From Prolixibacter bellariivorans ATCC BAA-1284 (GTDB lineage Bacteria; Bacteroidota; Bacteroidia; Bacteroidales; Prolixibacteraceae), in assembly GCF_000621705.1 (NCBI RefSeq), contig NZ_JHXO01000001.1, forward strand, positions 496,001 through 560,000: a DNA stretch of 64,000 nt, written 5' to 3'. Positions 1-8,182 of this stretch are shown piece by piece. Positions within the stretch are counted from its first letter, which is position 1. Every line of letters starts with the position of its first letter. The position numbers were made by a program, and so were the translations under genes. Below the pieces are notes generated by a model. The model searched no databases. It was not told the origin of the DNA and worked only from the letters and a program-made list of their open reading frames with translations.

Positions 1-327
1 AATGCAGGCATTTGCCAGAATATTCCCGGATTGACACAGGAACAGCAGGATAAAATTGCTGATTTACAGAAAACTCACTGGAAGCAAATGGACGAATTGC
101 GTCTGAAACGGATGCGCGCTGCAACTTTGAAGGAACGCGACCAAATTGGTATTCAAATAGCTGAAGCTCGCGCGGCTCATCATGCCGATTTAATGGCAGT
201 GCTTGACAAAGACCAACAGCAATGGGCCAACGATCATTTAGCTATGCGTTTCGGACGTGGCCAGGGACGCGGTGCCGGTTGTGGCAGAGGCAACGGCCAG
301 GGACGTCACGGACGCGGTGGGTGGTAA
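1..327 (+). CDS. Spy/CpxP-like periplasmic protein, 3' end (partial)
   Basis: The reading frame is open from the first base, so this is the C-terminal 108 residues of a gene that starts before the window. An L-T-x-E-Q motif near the window edge is followed by a charged amphipathic helix region (about residues 12-80), which resembles the LTxxQ repeats of Spy/CpxP-family periplasmic chaperones and metal-responsive proteins. The last 25 residues are very rich in Gly and Arg with one Cys, a low-complexity tail seen in some Bacteroidetes members. The signal peptide would lie outside the window, so export is inferred from the family. A terminator follows about 50 bases downstream. The family call is moderate because only half of the protein is visible. 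Confidence 0.6.
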   Translation, partial: NAGICQNIPGLTQEQQDKIADLQKTHWKQMDELRLKRMRAATLKERDQIGIQIAEARAAHHADLMAVLDKDQQQWANDHLAMRFGRGQGRGAGCGRGNGQGRHGRGGW

Positions 328-374
328 AATCCAAATTTTTTAATCAACTGTCATATTAATTTAAGTGAAGCCAG

Positions 375-402
375 GCCCGGGGAAATTTCTCCGGGCTTTT
401 TT
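375..402 (+). terminator. Rho-independent terminator after the Spy-like gene
   Basis: GCCCGG (375-380) pairs with CCGGGC (391-396), with a self-complementary GAAATTTC between them, followed by a run of T. It closes the unit of the upstream partial gene. Confidence 0.8.
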
Positions 403-579
403 GATTGGGTGGTAGAATTCTCTGATTGCCCGAATGATTGATGACAACAGCTCTTTGCTTTGTTGCGGAGGCGAATTGAAAAATTCAACAGCGCCAAATG
501 TTGAACCGGGAACCTTCTGAAAAATTTCAGAGCAGCCACGAAAGGTTGTGTCAGTTTGAAATCCCCTATCTTTACGGTC

Positions 580-960
580 ATGGTGAATGTAGTATGTGCA
601 ATTATTCAGGACGACGACAAATTTCTGGCTTGCCGGCGGAAACAAGGTAAAGCAAGAGGCGGAAAATGGGAATTCCCCGGAGGGAAAGTAAAAAAGGATG
701 AATCGCCGGAAGAAGCCGTTGAAAGAGAATTACACGAGGAGTTGTCATTGGAAGTGAAAGTTGATAAAATGTTGGGTTCCGTCGTTCACCACTATCCCGA
801 TATTTCTATCCGGCTAATTGCGATGAAGTGTTTTGTCAACGGGGGAACTATCTCTTTATCCGATCACGATGAGATTCGTTGGGTGTCGCTTTCGGAACTA
901 AAATTGGTTGATTTTAGCGAAGCGGATTGTCGTATTATTGATGAGATCCTGTTGTCCTGA
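580..960 (+). CDS. NUDIX hydrolase, MutT-like
   Basis: A 126-residue protein with a complete Nudix box at residues 35-57 (G35-x5-E41-x7-R49-E50-x2-E53-E54), which binds the metal and catalyses pyrophosphate hydrolysis of nucleoside diphosphate derivatives. Length and the short N-terminal strand before the box match MutT-type sanitation enzymes (8-oxo-dGTP), but substrate cannot be read from sequence. I chose ATG 580 because it gives the usual N-terminus of small MutT proteins; an in-frame TTG at 556 would add eight residues. It stands alone, with a hairpin terminator about 260 bases further on. Confidence 0.85.
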   Translation: MVNVVCAIIQDDDKFLACRRKQGKARGGKWEFPGGKVKKDESPEEAVERELHEELSLEVKVDKMLGSVVHHYPDISIRLIAMKCFVNGGTISLSDHDEIRWVSLSELKLVDFSEADCRIIDEILLS

Positions 961-1109
961 TTTCAGACAGATGGAATCGAGTTGTTAACAACCCGGATAT
1001 TTTTGTGTGGAAAAAATAGACGAATGAGGTATTGACTTTCTACCTGCCAAGGTTGTACCTTGAACTCAGTTATAAAAAGAGTTCCTTCCTAAAATTATAT
1101 CTGTCTTGA

Positions 1110-1232
1110 ATGATGCAGCATAAAAATAATCGGGTTACGGCCATTCTTTACCTGCTAATCTCTTTCGTGCCTATACCGATAGCCGTATCAATATTTCTTC
1201 ATCCCGAAGTGCTGCACAAAACAGCCTGTTGA
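1110..1232 (+). CDS. Possible 40-residue single-span membrane protein
   Basis: A small open frame with two tandem ATG codons (1110, 1113). It has a short positively charged N-terminus (H-K-N-N-R) and then a hydrophobic stretch of about 22 residues containing a P-I-P-I motif, consistent with one membrane span. The stop codon falls inside the loop side of the terminator hairpin at 1219-1251. No family is recognised and no Shine-Dalgarno sequence is seen, so this could be chance. Confidence 0.25.
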   Translation: MMQHKNNRVTAILYLLISFVPIPIAVSIFLHPEVLHKTAC

Positions 1233-1256
1233 TATCCACATCGGGCTGTTTTTTTA
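1219..1256 (+). terminator. Rho-independent terminator between the NUDIX gene and pgeF
   Basis: AAACAGCC (1219-1226) pairs with GGCTGTTT (1244-1251) and a T run follows on the plus strand. It lies at the convergent junction and directly abuts the pgeF stop codon, so it may serve pgeF in the opposite direction as well. Confidence 0.7.
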
Positions 1257-2081
1257 TGTCCGAATCATGATTCCTGTAGCCATGCGTCCGGTAGCTGCAC
1301 CGTCGCGGCGGGCAGAGTAAAATTCTTCCGGGTGACTTAATGTGCACAATTCTGCGATTTCAATATTTTCTTCAGGTAAGCCGGTTTCCAGTAGTTGTAC
1401 GTAATTTGCTTTCCACAAGTCCAGATGAGGTGATTGTTGATGGTCACTTTTTTGCGGATAATATTGGATGAGTCCGTGATTTTTGCCGAGCTGTTGATGG
1501 ACAATTTCCACAACTTCAGGGCCAACTTCGTATACGTCAGGCCCGATTCCTGGCCCAATGCCAGCGATGAGATTCTCAGGAAGAGTACCGTATTCCTGCT
1601 TCATGGAATCGATGGTTTTGGCAACAATCCGGCCAACCGTTCCACGCCAACCGGCGTGGATGGCAGCCATTGCCTTGTGTTGAGGGTCGTATAGCAGAAC
1701 CGGGATGCAATCAGCGGTTTTTATTGCAATGCAGATGTTGGGCACATTGGTTATTAACGCATCGGTCTCGTTAAGTTTTTCGCGACGAGTTTGATCATTC
1801 CAACTAAGCACTTCGGACGTGATTTTGGCAACACGGGATGAGTGCGTTTGCACAGTGAAAACTAAATGCCCGGGCTTCAAATCCAAGGCGTTGCTCAGTA
1901 TTTCACGATTGGCTTGTACATTATATTCTTCATCACCCGAGTTAAAGCCGAGATTTAGCGTTTTATAACGACCGTGGCTTTGTCCGCCGTTTCGGGTGGT
2001 TGAAAAATGGACAATTTCCGGGTAGCCGGAAAAACGGGAAAAAACGTAAACCGGAAGCTGTTCAAGTTGTGTCTTTCTCAT
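1254..2081 (-). CDS. pgeF: Peptidoglycan editing factor PgeF (YfiH family, laccase domain)
   Basis: A 275-residue protein of the multicopper-polyphenol-oxidase/YfiH family. PgeF keeps non-canonical amino acids out of peptidoglycan precursors, and family members also show purine nucleoside phosphorylase or deaminase activity. The zinc-binding set is present: H80 in a QTHS motif, C125 in ADCIPV and H142 in HAGWRGT. Length is normal. The gene is monocistronic, diverges from ppk1 across about 200 bases, and ends at the hairpin shared with the region to its left. The family assignment is firm; the precise physiological substrate is inferred. Confidence 0.92.
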   Translation of the reverse strand: MRKTQLEQLPVYVFSRFSGYPEIVHFSTTRNGGQSHGRYKTLNLGFNSGDEEYNVQANREILSNALDLKPGHLVFTVQTHSSRVAKITSEVLSWNDQTRREKLNETDALITNVPNICIAIKTADCIPVLLYDPQHKAMAAIHAGWRGTVGRIVAKTIDSMKQEYGTLPENLIAGIGPGIGPDVYEVGPEVVEIVHQQLGKNHGLIQYYPQKSDHQQSPHLDLWKANYVQLLETGLPEENIEIAELCTLSHPEEFYSARRDGAATGRMATGIMIRT

Positions 2082-2277
2082 ATTAAGTGTTTTCGAACTT
2101 TACGCAGAAAATGTGGTTACCAATAATAGAACAATCCTTCACCTGCGTAGTTCTGGCGAACTGGAAACTCTATCTTTTTTCGTTATTTTTTAACGCAGGA
2201 AGTAGCCTTTGTCAGGTTGCTTTTTCCACATAATTCTTATCTTTAAAATTTACCATAACATTATGGTCACAAGTTTT

Positions 2278-4344
2278 ATGAGCATTGAAGTTAGAAATAA
2301 AGAAATAAGCTGGCTATCATTCAACGAGCGTCTTTTACAGGAAGCTTCGAAGAGAAATGTACCGGTTATCGAACGTATTAAGTTTCTGGGCATTTATTCC
2401 AATAACCTGGATGAGTTTTTCCGTGTTCGGGTAGCTATTCTCCGGCGTTTGGCGATGATGGGACGGACTACGATGGTAGAAGGTGCCGATCCAAGAGAGG
2501 TGCTGGATGAGATAGAACGCATTGTGGTAGAACAGGGGAAACGATTTGAGCAGATATATAAGGGCATTCTGAAAGAACTGGCCAAGGATTACATTTACCT
2601 GGTTAATGAACATGAACTGTCGGAAAGTCAGGGAAAATATGTGCGCGACTACTTTTTGCAGGAAGTCCGTCCCCGGCTGATGCCCATTATTTTGAAGAAG
2701 AGCCTGCCATTGCCCATGTTGAGCGATGATGCGATTTACATGGCGGTGGAAATGATCTGCCAGGAGAAAATGACGTATGCACTCATCGAAGTTCCGTCGG
2801 ACGTATTGCCGCGTTTCGTTATTATTCCTTCGGAAGATCCCCGTGGAACTTACATCATCTTGCTGGAGGATATTATCCGGTATGAGCTGAAGGACCTGTT
2901 TTACATGTTCGAGTTTGATGAAATTGGTTCATACATCGTTAAGCTTACGCGTGATGCCGAGCTGGATATTAACGATGATGTGGCAGAAAGTTACGTGAAA
3001 ACGGTAGAAAAGAGCCTGGAGAAACGGGGACAGAGTGAACCGACCCGTTTTGTTTACGATAAAAAACTTCCTCAGGAATTTCTGAAAATTCTGTTGAAGA
3101 AACTGAACTTTACGAAGGACGATACCATTATTGGTGGGGGAAGGATTCATAACTTCAAGGACTTTATGAGCTTTCCCAAGGTAGGACGAAAAGAACTGCA
3201 GTATCAATCTATTTCACCGATCAGGCACAAGCGGGTCCTTCCGGGAAAAACCTACCTGGAAAGCATTTCGGAAAAGGACCTGCTGTTTCATTTTCCCTAC
3301 CAGTCGTTTATCCATTTTATCGATCTTCTGCGGGAAGCTTCGATTGATCCAAAAGTTACCGAGATAAAGCTCACGGTTTACCGGGTAGCTCCCGATTCGA
3401 GTGTCATGAATGCCTTAATCAATGCCGCCCGGAATGGGAAACAGGTAACGGTTGTGTTGGAGCTTCGGGCCCGGTTTAATGAACAGGACAACATTGAATG
3501 GGGAAACCTGCTGGACAAAGAGAATGTGAAAGTTATTTTTGGTGTACCCGGTCTGAAAGTGCATTCTAAAATATGTATTATCAACCGGAAGGAGCACGGC
3601 GAAGATAAGCTTTTTGCCTGTGTGGGAACCGGTAACTTCCATGAGGATACGGCCAGGGTATTCAGCGATCATCTCTTGTGTACCGCTGATCCACGCGTCG
3701 CCCGTGAGGTTAATTATGTGTTCGATTTTTTCGAACGTAATTATAAATTGAATCGTTTCCGGCATTTGATGGTTTCGCCGTTTAATATGCGAAGCCGGAT
3801 TATTCGCATGATTAATCAGGAAATTCGCAATAAACTGGAAGGGAAAAAGGCAATGTTTTACATCAAGTGCAACAACCTGGTCGATCCGGTTATTATTCGG
3901 AAAATCCACGATGCTGCGCGAGCCGGTGTTGACGTTCGCCTGAATGTGAGAGGCATGTTCTCGTTGCTGCCAACACCGCCCGACCGGAAATATACCATTC
4001 CCTGTATCGGAATGATTGACCGTTTCCTGGAACACTCCCGGGTTTACTATTTCCATAATAGTGGAAATGAGCGCCTGTTTATTTCGTCATCCGATCTCAT
4101 GTCGCGAAACCTTGACAGGCGTGTTGAGGTGGGAGCTCCGATTTATGACGATGATTTGCGCAGGGAAATTGTGAAGATGCTGGAACTACAGTGGCAGGAT
4201 AATGAGGCTGCCCGTGTTTTGGACAATAATCTTGCGAATCAGCTAAGGAAAACAGATAACGAAACTCCGTTTAAGTCGCAGATGGAGTTTTACCGGTATA
4301 TCCGGCAACAGCACGAAAATAACGAAGAAGACACCCGCGGTTAA
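2278..4344 (+). CDS. ppk1: Polyphosphate kinase 1
   Basis: Ppk1 reversibly transfers the gamma-phosphate of ATP onto a growing polyphosphate chain at the membrane. With ATG 2278 as start the protein has 688 residues, the usual length, and opens with the conserved R-x-I-S-W-L-S-F-N-x-R motif near residue 8-17. The autophosphorylated histidine is predicted at H429 (LKVHSK) and the second catalytic histidine at H586 (EHSRVYYF). ATG 2263 or TTG 2209 are possible earlier starts but add residues without family support. The downstream HEAT-like gene begins seven bases after the stop, so the two are probably cotranscribed. Confidence 0.95.
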   Translation: MSIEVRNKEISWLSFNERLLQEASKRNVPVIERIKFLGIYSNNLDEFFRVRVAILRRLAMMGRTTMVEGADPREVLDEIERIVVEQGKRFEQIYKGILKELAKDYIYLVNEHELSESQGKYVRDYFLQEVRPRLMPIILKKSLPLPMLSDDAIYMAVEMICQEKMTYALIEVPSDVLPRFVIIPSEDPRGTYIILLEDIIRYELKDLFYMFEFDEIGSYIVKLTRDAELDINDDVAESYVKTVEKSLEKRGQSEPTRFVYDKKLPQEFLKILLKKLNFTKDDTIIGGGRIHNFKDFMSFPKVGRKELQYQSISPIRHKRVLPGKTYLESISEKDLLFHFPYQSFIHFIDLLREASIDPKVTEIKLTVYRVAPDSSVMNALINAARNGKQVTVVLELRARFNEQDNIEWGNLLDKENVKVIFGVPGLKVHSKICIINRKEHGEDKLFACVGTGNFHEDTARVFSDHLLCTADPRVAREVNYVFDFFERNYKLNRFRHLMVSPFNMRSRIIRMINQEIRNKLEGKKAMFYIKCNNLVDPVIIRKIHDAARAGVDVRLNVRGMFSLLPTPPDRKYTIPCIGMIDRFLEHSRVYYFHNSGNERLFISSSDLMSRNLDRRVEVGAPIYDDDLRREIVKMLELQWQDNEAARVLDNNLANQLRKTDNETPFKSQMEFYRYIRQQHENNEEDTRG

Positions 4345-4351
4345 CCGGGAA

Positions 4352-4936
4352 ATGACGAAAGTCGGGAGCAATACATCTGAAATGGAAAGCGTTGAAGAAA
4401 TGATCGAAATGTTGCGCGGTGGCTTTGTGAACATCGGAGGCAACCAATCGGGCTTTTGGCACGAGGCTTTACACAGCAATCCAGCGTTGTTCAATCGATG
4501 TCTTGAAGTTGCTTTTTCTGATGAACATCCTGCGGCCTGGCGAGCCTGTTACCTGATCGATAATACCACGGAAAAGTATCCTGAACTGTTGAAGCCACAA
4601 ATCGGAAAATTCTGTGAACGGCTTCCTTCGTTGGAAAACAGTTCACAAAAGCGGCATTTCGCGCGCATACTAACCCGCGTTTTGATTCCCGAAAAATGGT
4701 TGGGCATTGTCATAAATACCTGTTTTGATTGGTTGTATTCTCCAGAACCACCGGCTGTGAAAGTGCATTGCATGCAGATTATCTTTCAGGCTGGGAAAAA
4801 AGAGCCCGATTTGTTGCAGGAACTGAAAGCTATTATTGAAGAACAGTGGGACACGGAAGGTAAGGGATTTCGAAGTAGGGGCCGAAAATTACTGGCAGCC
4901 ATCGACGCTCAACGGAAGATGGACGGAAACTTGTAG
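4352..4936 (+). CDS. Helical (HEAT-repeat-like) hypothetical protein
   Basis: A 194-residue, all-helical-looking soluble protein with no signal peptide. Helix pairs such as the segment around PAAWRACYLIDNTTEKYPE and the later segment LKAIIEEQWDTEGKGFRSRG resemble degenerate HEAT repeats, which usually serve protein binding. I do not recognise a named family. It follows ppk1 by seven bases and is probably in the same transcript, but a functional link to polyphosphate is only inferred from position. Its last 28 bases overlap the 3' end of the convergent membrane gene. Confidence 0.7.
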   Translation: MTKVGSNTSEMESVEEMIEMLRGGFVNIGGNQSGFWHEALHSNPALFNRCLEVAFSDEHPAAWRACYLIDNTTEKYPELLKPQIGKFCERLPSLENSSQKRHFARILTRVLIPEKWLGIVINTCFDWLYSPEPPAVKVHCMQIIFQAGKKEPDLLQELKAIIEEQWDTEGKGFRSRGRKLLAAIDAQRKMDGNL

Positions 4937-5421
4937 AAAAGAATGAACGATATAATGCCCCATAGGAAGATGGAGAAGATCATTAATGGCAGAAATCTTC
5001 TTTTCCGTTCATAGTATTTTTTCCCAAGAAAGGCTCCCAGCGGAATAGACAGTAAAATCGGTGTGAGAATGATGATGCCCCACATGCCGTATTTCATCCG
5101 GGTACGAACAATAAACTTGTTTCGGCGGGTAAATTTCCGACGCTGCCTGCGTCTTTCCTTAAACTGATCCAGCCAAATATCTACTCTTCGCTGAAAAGTA
5201 ATTGGTGTGCAGCAGTACAATTTGGGCAGATGCTCCAGGAATTTATGGATAATGATGCCGCTCAGGTAGTAGTAGAAGATGAATCCAAGTATTCCTCCGG
5301 CTTCAACAGCCAGGAAGGTCTCCCAAAACTCAAGGTTCAATAGTTTGACATAAGGCGGTGTCCAGAAGTACTTAATGCTCGCCAAAACAAATACGTTCAA
5401 TATCTTCAGCAGGTATCCCAT
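4909..5421 (-). CDS. Integral membrane protein of unknown function
   Basis: A 170-residue protein with an N-terminal hydrophobic region (about 5-25), a second span around residues 38-62, a strongly basic cytoplasmic loop (about 80-108, with clustered Arg/Lys), and two C-terminal spans (about 112-135 and 143-163). The third span resembles the I-P-L-G-A motif region of small multidrug export-like proteins, but I would not name it. ATG 5421 was preferred to TTG 5442 because a purine-rich GGGGGAG lies just upstream of it. The 3' end overlaps the convergent upstream gene by 28 bases. Confidence 0.7.
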   Translation of the reverse strand: MGYLLKILNVFVLASIKYFWTPPYVKLLNLEFWETFLAVEAGGILGFIFYYYLSGIIIHKFLEHLPKLYCCTPITFQRRVDIWLDQFKERRRQRRKFTRRNKFIVRTRMKYGMWGIIILTPILLSIPLGAFLGKKYYERKRRFLPLMIFSIFLWGIISFILFYKFPSIFR

Positions 5422-5626
5422 CTTACATCTCCCCCTTAACAAAATTACGGGAGATTCTAATGCGATTGTTCTTTTTGAGGATTATTTTGATGACTTTTTT
5501 TAATCTTTCAAAGCGTTGAATTTGTTTGGTCGGAAGTAATACAACGATTAATTTTATGCTCAATTCCGAAAAAGACAAACCAAATGTGGCAGTTGGATGT
5601 TGTCTTTGGGATAGAAACTTTTACTT

Positions 5627-6253
5627 ATGGATTTCTCTGAATATTATGAAGCGATCGGATTGGTAGCTTCGGTGTTGGTGGCGATTAGCCTGATGATGTC
5701 TTCGCTTGTTAAACTGCGGTGGTTAAATCTCGTTGGTTCTATTATATTTTCGGTATATGGTATATTAATTCATTCCATTTCGGTAGCCGGAGTTAATATC
5801 TTTATTGTTGGTGTTAATTTGGTATATCTTTACGGAATTTACCGGAAGAAGGAAGCGTTTCGCGTAGCCTTTGTCCATTCCGAGGAAAACGATTACCTGG
5901 CCGATTTTCTGGAATATTACCATGACGACATCGAGCGCTTCTTTCCCCGTTTTAACTTCAAAATAGAAGAGGAATACCTAATTATGTTTGTCCATCGTGA
6001 CCTGAATATGGCCGGCCTCATTGTCCTGGAGATTAAGGATGCTGATACGCTCCATATTGTCCTCGATTATGTGGTGCCCCGCTACCGCGACTACAAGGTG
6101 GCCGATTATATCTTCAAAAGGAATATTGACCGCTTCCGGTATCTGGGATATAATATGCTTTATTCCGAAGTTCAAAACACGGCCCATAACAACTATCTCG
6201 AGAAGATCGGTTTTATCCGCGAAGGTGACCAGTATGTGTTTCGGATTAAATAA
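5627..6253 (+). CDS. YgjV-like membrane domain fused to GNAT-like acetyltransferase domain
   Basis: Residues 1-75 form three hydrophobic helices like the YgjV/LEPR-type family of small membrane proteins, ending in a Y-x-Y-G-I-Y-R motif. Residues 85-208 are soluble and end in a GNAT-like fold: conserved features include an RYRDYKVADYIF segment resembling the acetyl-CoA loop and the terminal N-N-Y-L-E-K-I-G-F sequence typical of GNAT C-termini. Acetyltransferase activity is inferred, and no substrate can be named. The stop codon directly abuts the stop of the convergent DUF3267 gene with no spacer. Confidence 0.75.
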   Translation: MDFSEYYEAIGLVASVLVAISLMMSSLVKLRWLNLVGSIIFSVYGILIHSISVAGVNIFIVGVNLVYLYGIYRKKEAFRVAFVHSEENDYLADFLEYYHDDIERFFPRFNFKIEEEYLIMFVHRDLNMAGLIVLEIKDADTLHIVLDYVVPRYRDYKVADYIFKRNIDRFRYLGYNMLYSEVQNTAHNNYLEKIGFIREGDQYVFRIK

Positions 6254-6892
6254 TCAGGCTATTTTTTCGTAGAAATAGGAACAACGCTCATGCTTCAAAT
6301 CAAAAGTGACGATTTCCTTGTCCGGATGATTTTGATAAAGACAAAGTAAACCGTAATCACCTGCACAAAAAAAGCTGTGTATCGCCATAATGCTCAGCCA
6401 TAGAATAATGGCAGACGAATTTTGTCCGAGGCTCCACAAAGCCCCTGCGGCCGTAATCAGGTTGATCACAATGAAAGGAGTGAGTGCCACGAATCGAAAT
6501 TGCTTTTTTTGAATCACTTCGCGGTCTGCCTGTACATAAAAGATGAAACGCCAGAAATTGGCTCCAAAGGAAATATTTTTTACTCCGGTCATCAGAAAAG
6601 CCAATGCATGTAGCAGTTCATGCAAAATCACCAGGAAAGTAAACGAGATAAGTACAGCCAAAGAAAACCATTCGAGTTCCTTTTTTGAGCCTTTAAAGAA
6701 AGATACAATGCTGTAGGTTAGTAATCCGGCCAATACTATCCCCATTACCGTTTGGTATACCATATACCGTTTGGCCAACCTCGAACCACCTGAAAACTGG
6801 TCCAGCAAAAAAGCTTTTATGTTGTCATGAGAAATTTTGGCTACTAATTTATAGCCCGGGCCGTGTTGAATCTGTTCAGGAGTTGGTCCCAT
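6254..6892 (-). CDS. DUF3267 putative membrane zinc metalloprotease
   Basis: A 212-residue protein with four hydrophobic segments. The second is followed by an H-E-L-L-H motif (HExxH, zinc and catalytic Glu) in a predicted membrane-embedded helix, then a G-x-x-F-x-A-N-F segment and a late N-L-I-T segment, the arrangement of DUF3267, which resembles site-2-type proteases. Activity has not been shown for this family to my knowledge. A candidate small RNA or attenuator with its own terminator lies just upstream, so expression may be controlled by readthrough. Its stop abuts that of the neighbouring YgjV-like gene. Confidence 0.8.
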   Translation of the reverse strand: MGPTPEQIQHGPGYKLVAKISHDNIKAFLLDQFSGGSRLAKRYMVYQTVMGIVLAGLLTYSIVSFFKGSKKELEWFSLAVLISFTFLVILHELLHALAFLMTGVKNISFGANFWRFIFYVQADREVIQKKQFRFVALTPFIVINLITAAGALWSLGQNSSAIILWLSIMAIHSFFCAGDYGLLCLYQNHPDKEIVTFDLKHERCSYFYEKIA

Positions 6893-6934
6893 TTTTTTTG
6901 CCTATTTGCTGGTAATTACCTTCAGACAAGATAT

Positions 6935-6962
6935 AAAAAAACCCGCTGGAATGCAGCGGGGT
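6935..6962 (-). terminator. Rho-independent terminator, minus strand
   Basis: On the minus strand CCCGCTG (6960-6954) pairs with CAGCGGG (6948-6942) around a five-base loop and is followed by seven T. It ends the candidate small RNA; the cyclophilin gene lies 240 bases upstream and could also use it. Confidence 0.8.
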
Positions 6963-7018
6963 AAAAACCAAAAATTGCCTGTTCGTTTTCGTGCGAGGCA
7001 ACTTGAACTTTAATCAAC
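6935..7018 (-). ncRNA. Candidate small RNA or attenuator leader
   Basis: On the minus strand a Bacteroidetes-type promoter (TATCTTTG at 7031-7024, TTTG at 7058-7055) is followed within 90 bases by a strong intrinsic terminator at 6962-6935, with no credible reading frame between. The predicted transcript starts near 7018 and contains a hairpin with arms at 6996-7001 and 6975-6980 before the terminator. It may be a free-standing RNA or a transcription-attenuation leader for the DUF3267 gene at 6892. I do not recognise an Rfam-type family by eye. Confidence 0.45.
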
Positions 7019-7023
7019 CAATA

Positions 7024-7058
7024 CAAAGATACACCTTTCGTAATATTTATTTAACAAA
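7024..7058 (-). promoter_or_regulatory. Bacteroidetes-type promoter of the candidate small RNA
   Basis: The -7 element TATCTTTG occupies 7031-7024 and a TTTG -33 element occupies 7058-7055, separated by 23 bases, slightly longer than the usual 19-21. The remaining sequence from 7059 to 7200 is AT-rich and shows no gene or structure that I can support. Confidence 0.5.
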
Positions 7059-7200
7059 TATTAAATTAGAATGAGCGAATAGGTATTTTGAATGATTGAA
7101 TCATATGTTTGAAAGGATGAACGATGATTTTAAAATCTTTTAATGCTTTAATATACGGCACTTATTCCTTGATTTTCAGCAAATAATTTGCCCTGAAGCA

Positions 7201-7770
7201 TCATTTTAATCTGGTTATATTTAGAATCTTTACCGGGTGCACTAAATATTGTCCTGAGTCCGGGAGCATTTGTATCTTCTTAACTATATCCATCCCCCTA
7301 ACGACTCTACCGAATGCAGCAAAACCTTGCCCGTCGGGATTTCGTTTTCCGCCATAATCCAATTCCGGTTGGTCTCCAATGCAGATAAAGAACTCAGACG
7401 ATGCACTACCCGGTGCATTCCGTGCCATGGATATCACACCATCTTTGTGTTTAATACCAGTTTGTTTTGTTGTTTCGTGAGGTATGGGCGGAATCTTGTC
7501 AACCAGACTGTCTTCAAACAGTCCACCCTGAATGACTTCAATCTTTACTTGATTATTGGGCTGGTTGTTCATACGAACGGTGCGGTAAAACTCAGCGTTA
7601 CGGTAAACTCCTTCATCTGCGAGATGTAAGAAATTTTTGGCCGTGACCGGAGCCTTATCCGGGTAAAGTTCCACCTGAATGTTTCCCAAAGTCGTCTGGA
7701 TTTCAACGATGGGTTCGTTTTGGCAAGCACTAAAGGCAACCAGAAGGAAAGCTAATACGAAATTTTTCAT
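7201..7770 (-). CDS. Lipoprotein peptidyl-prolyl cis-trans isomerase, cyclophilin type
   Basis: Cyclophilin that accelerates proline isomerisation during folding of exported proteins. The first 16 residues form a lipoprotein signal peptide with a lipobox ending at C16 (L-V-A-F-S-A-C), so the protein is anchored in the periplasm. The cyclophilin core covers about residues 24-187, with the T-x-x-G-x-I-x-V-E-L-Y-P-D-K-A-P-x-T-x-x-N-F signature, an A-R-x-A-P-G-S-A-S-S-x-F-F-I motif and an A-F-G-x-V motif. The catalytic arginine is probably within the F-Y-R-T-V-R segment. The gene appears monocistronic. Confidence 0.92.
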   Translation of the reverse strand: MKNFVLAFLLVAFSACQNEPIVEIQTTLGNIQVELYPDKAPVTAKNFLHLADEGVYRNAEFYRTVRMNNQPNNQVKIEVIQGGLFEDSLVDKIPPIPHETTKQTGIKHKDGVISMARNAPGSASSEFFICIGDQPELDYGGKRNPDGQGFAAFGRVVRGMDIVKKIQMLPDSGQYLVHPVKILNITRLK

Positions 7771-7912
7771 TGGAAAAGGCTTTAGCTATGAATGCATAAA
7801 TATAAATCGTTCCATCCGGAATTTTGTGCGTGTTGATTTGCTAATTCAGTTGATGCACCGGCCGTAATTTCGTAAATTTCTTGTAATCAATTAACCAGAA
7901 AAATTTTATCCC

Positions 7913-8173
7913 ATGAAAAGAGATGTGTTATTGCTACTCGTCCGTCATCGGAAAGACACAGCTGAACGTGTTCAGAAGATATTAACCGGATGGGGCTGTT
8001 TCATCAAAACGCGATTGGGGCTTCACGATGGAGTTTTGGATAACTGTTCTGAGAGTGGTTTGATATTCTTAGAATTGGTCGGAGATCAAACCAAACACGA
8101 CGAACTGGTTCGAAAACTCAAATTAGTAAAAGGAGTTGATGCCCGGCTGGTGCAATTGGACGTGTCTGATTGA
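7913..8173 (+). CDS. Small ACT/NikR-C-like ferredoxin-fold protein
   Basis: An 86-residue protein whose pattern (strand-helix with V-Q-K-I-L-T-G-W-G, then I-K-T-R-L-G-L-H-D-G, then a hydrophobic strand and a second helix ending L-V-K-G-V-D-A-R) resembles TM1266-like ACT-fold proteins, some of which sit beside Fe-only hydrogenase genes. No hydrogenase genes are visible here, so its role is open; a ligand-sensing regulatory subunit is an inference from fold. It converges with the helicase gene, nine bases apart, with no obvious terminator. Confidence 0.6.
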   Translation: MKRDVLLLLVRHRKDTAERVQKILTGWGCFIKTRLGLHDGVLDNCSESGLIFLELVGDQTKHDELVRKLKLVKGVDARLVQLDVSD

Positions 8174-8182
8174 ACCATTTTT

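Noticed and set aside
361-645. A 94-residue minus-strand open frame between the Spy-like and NUDIX genes
   Set aside because: It overlaps the terminator and the NUDIX start and shows no recognisable family or ribosome binding site. A remnant gene cannot be excluded, but I cannot support it.
3415-4056. A 213-residue minus-strand frame opposite ppk1
   Set aside because: It lies wholly within the well-conserved ppk1 coding region and has no family resemblance.
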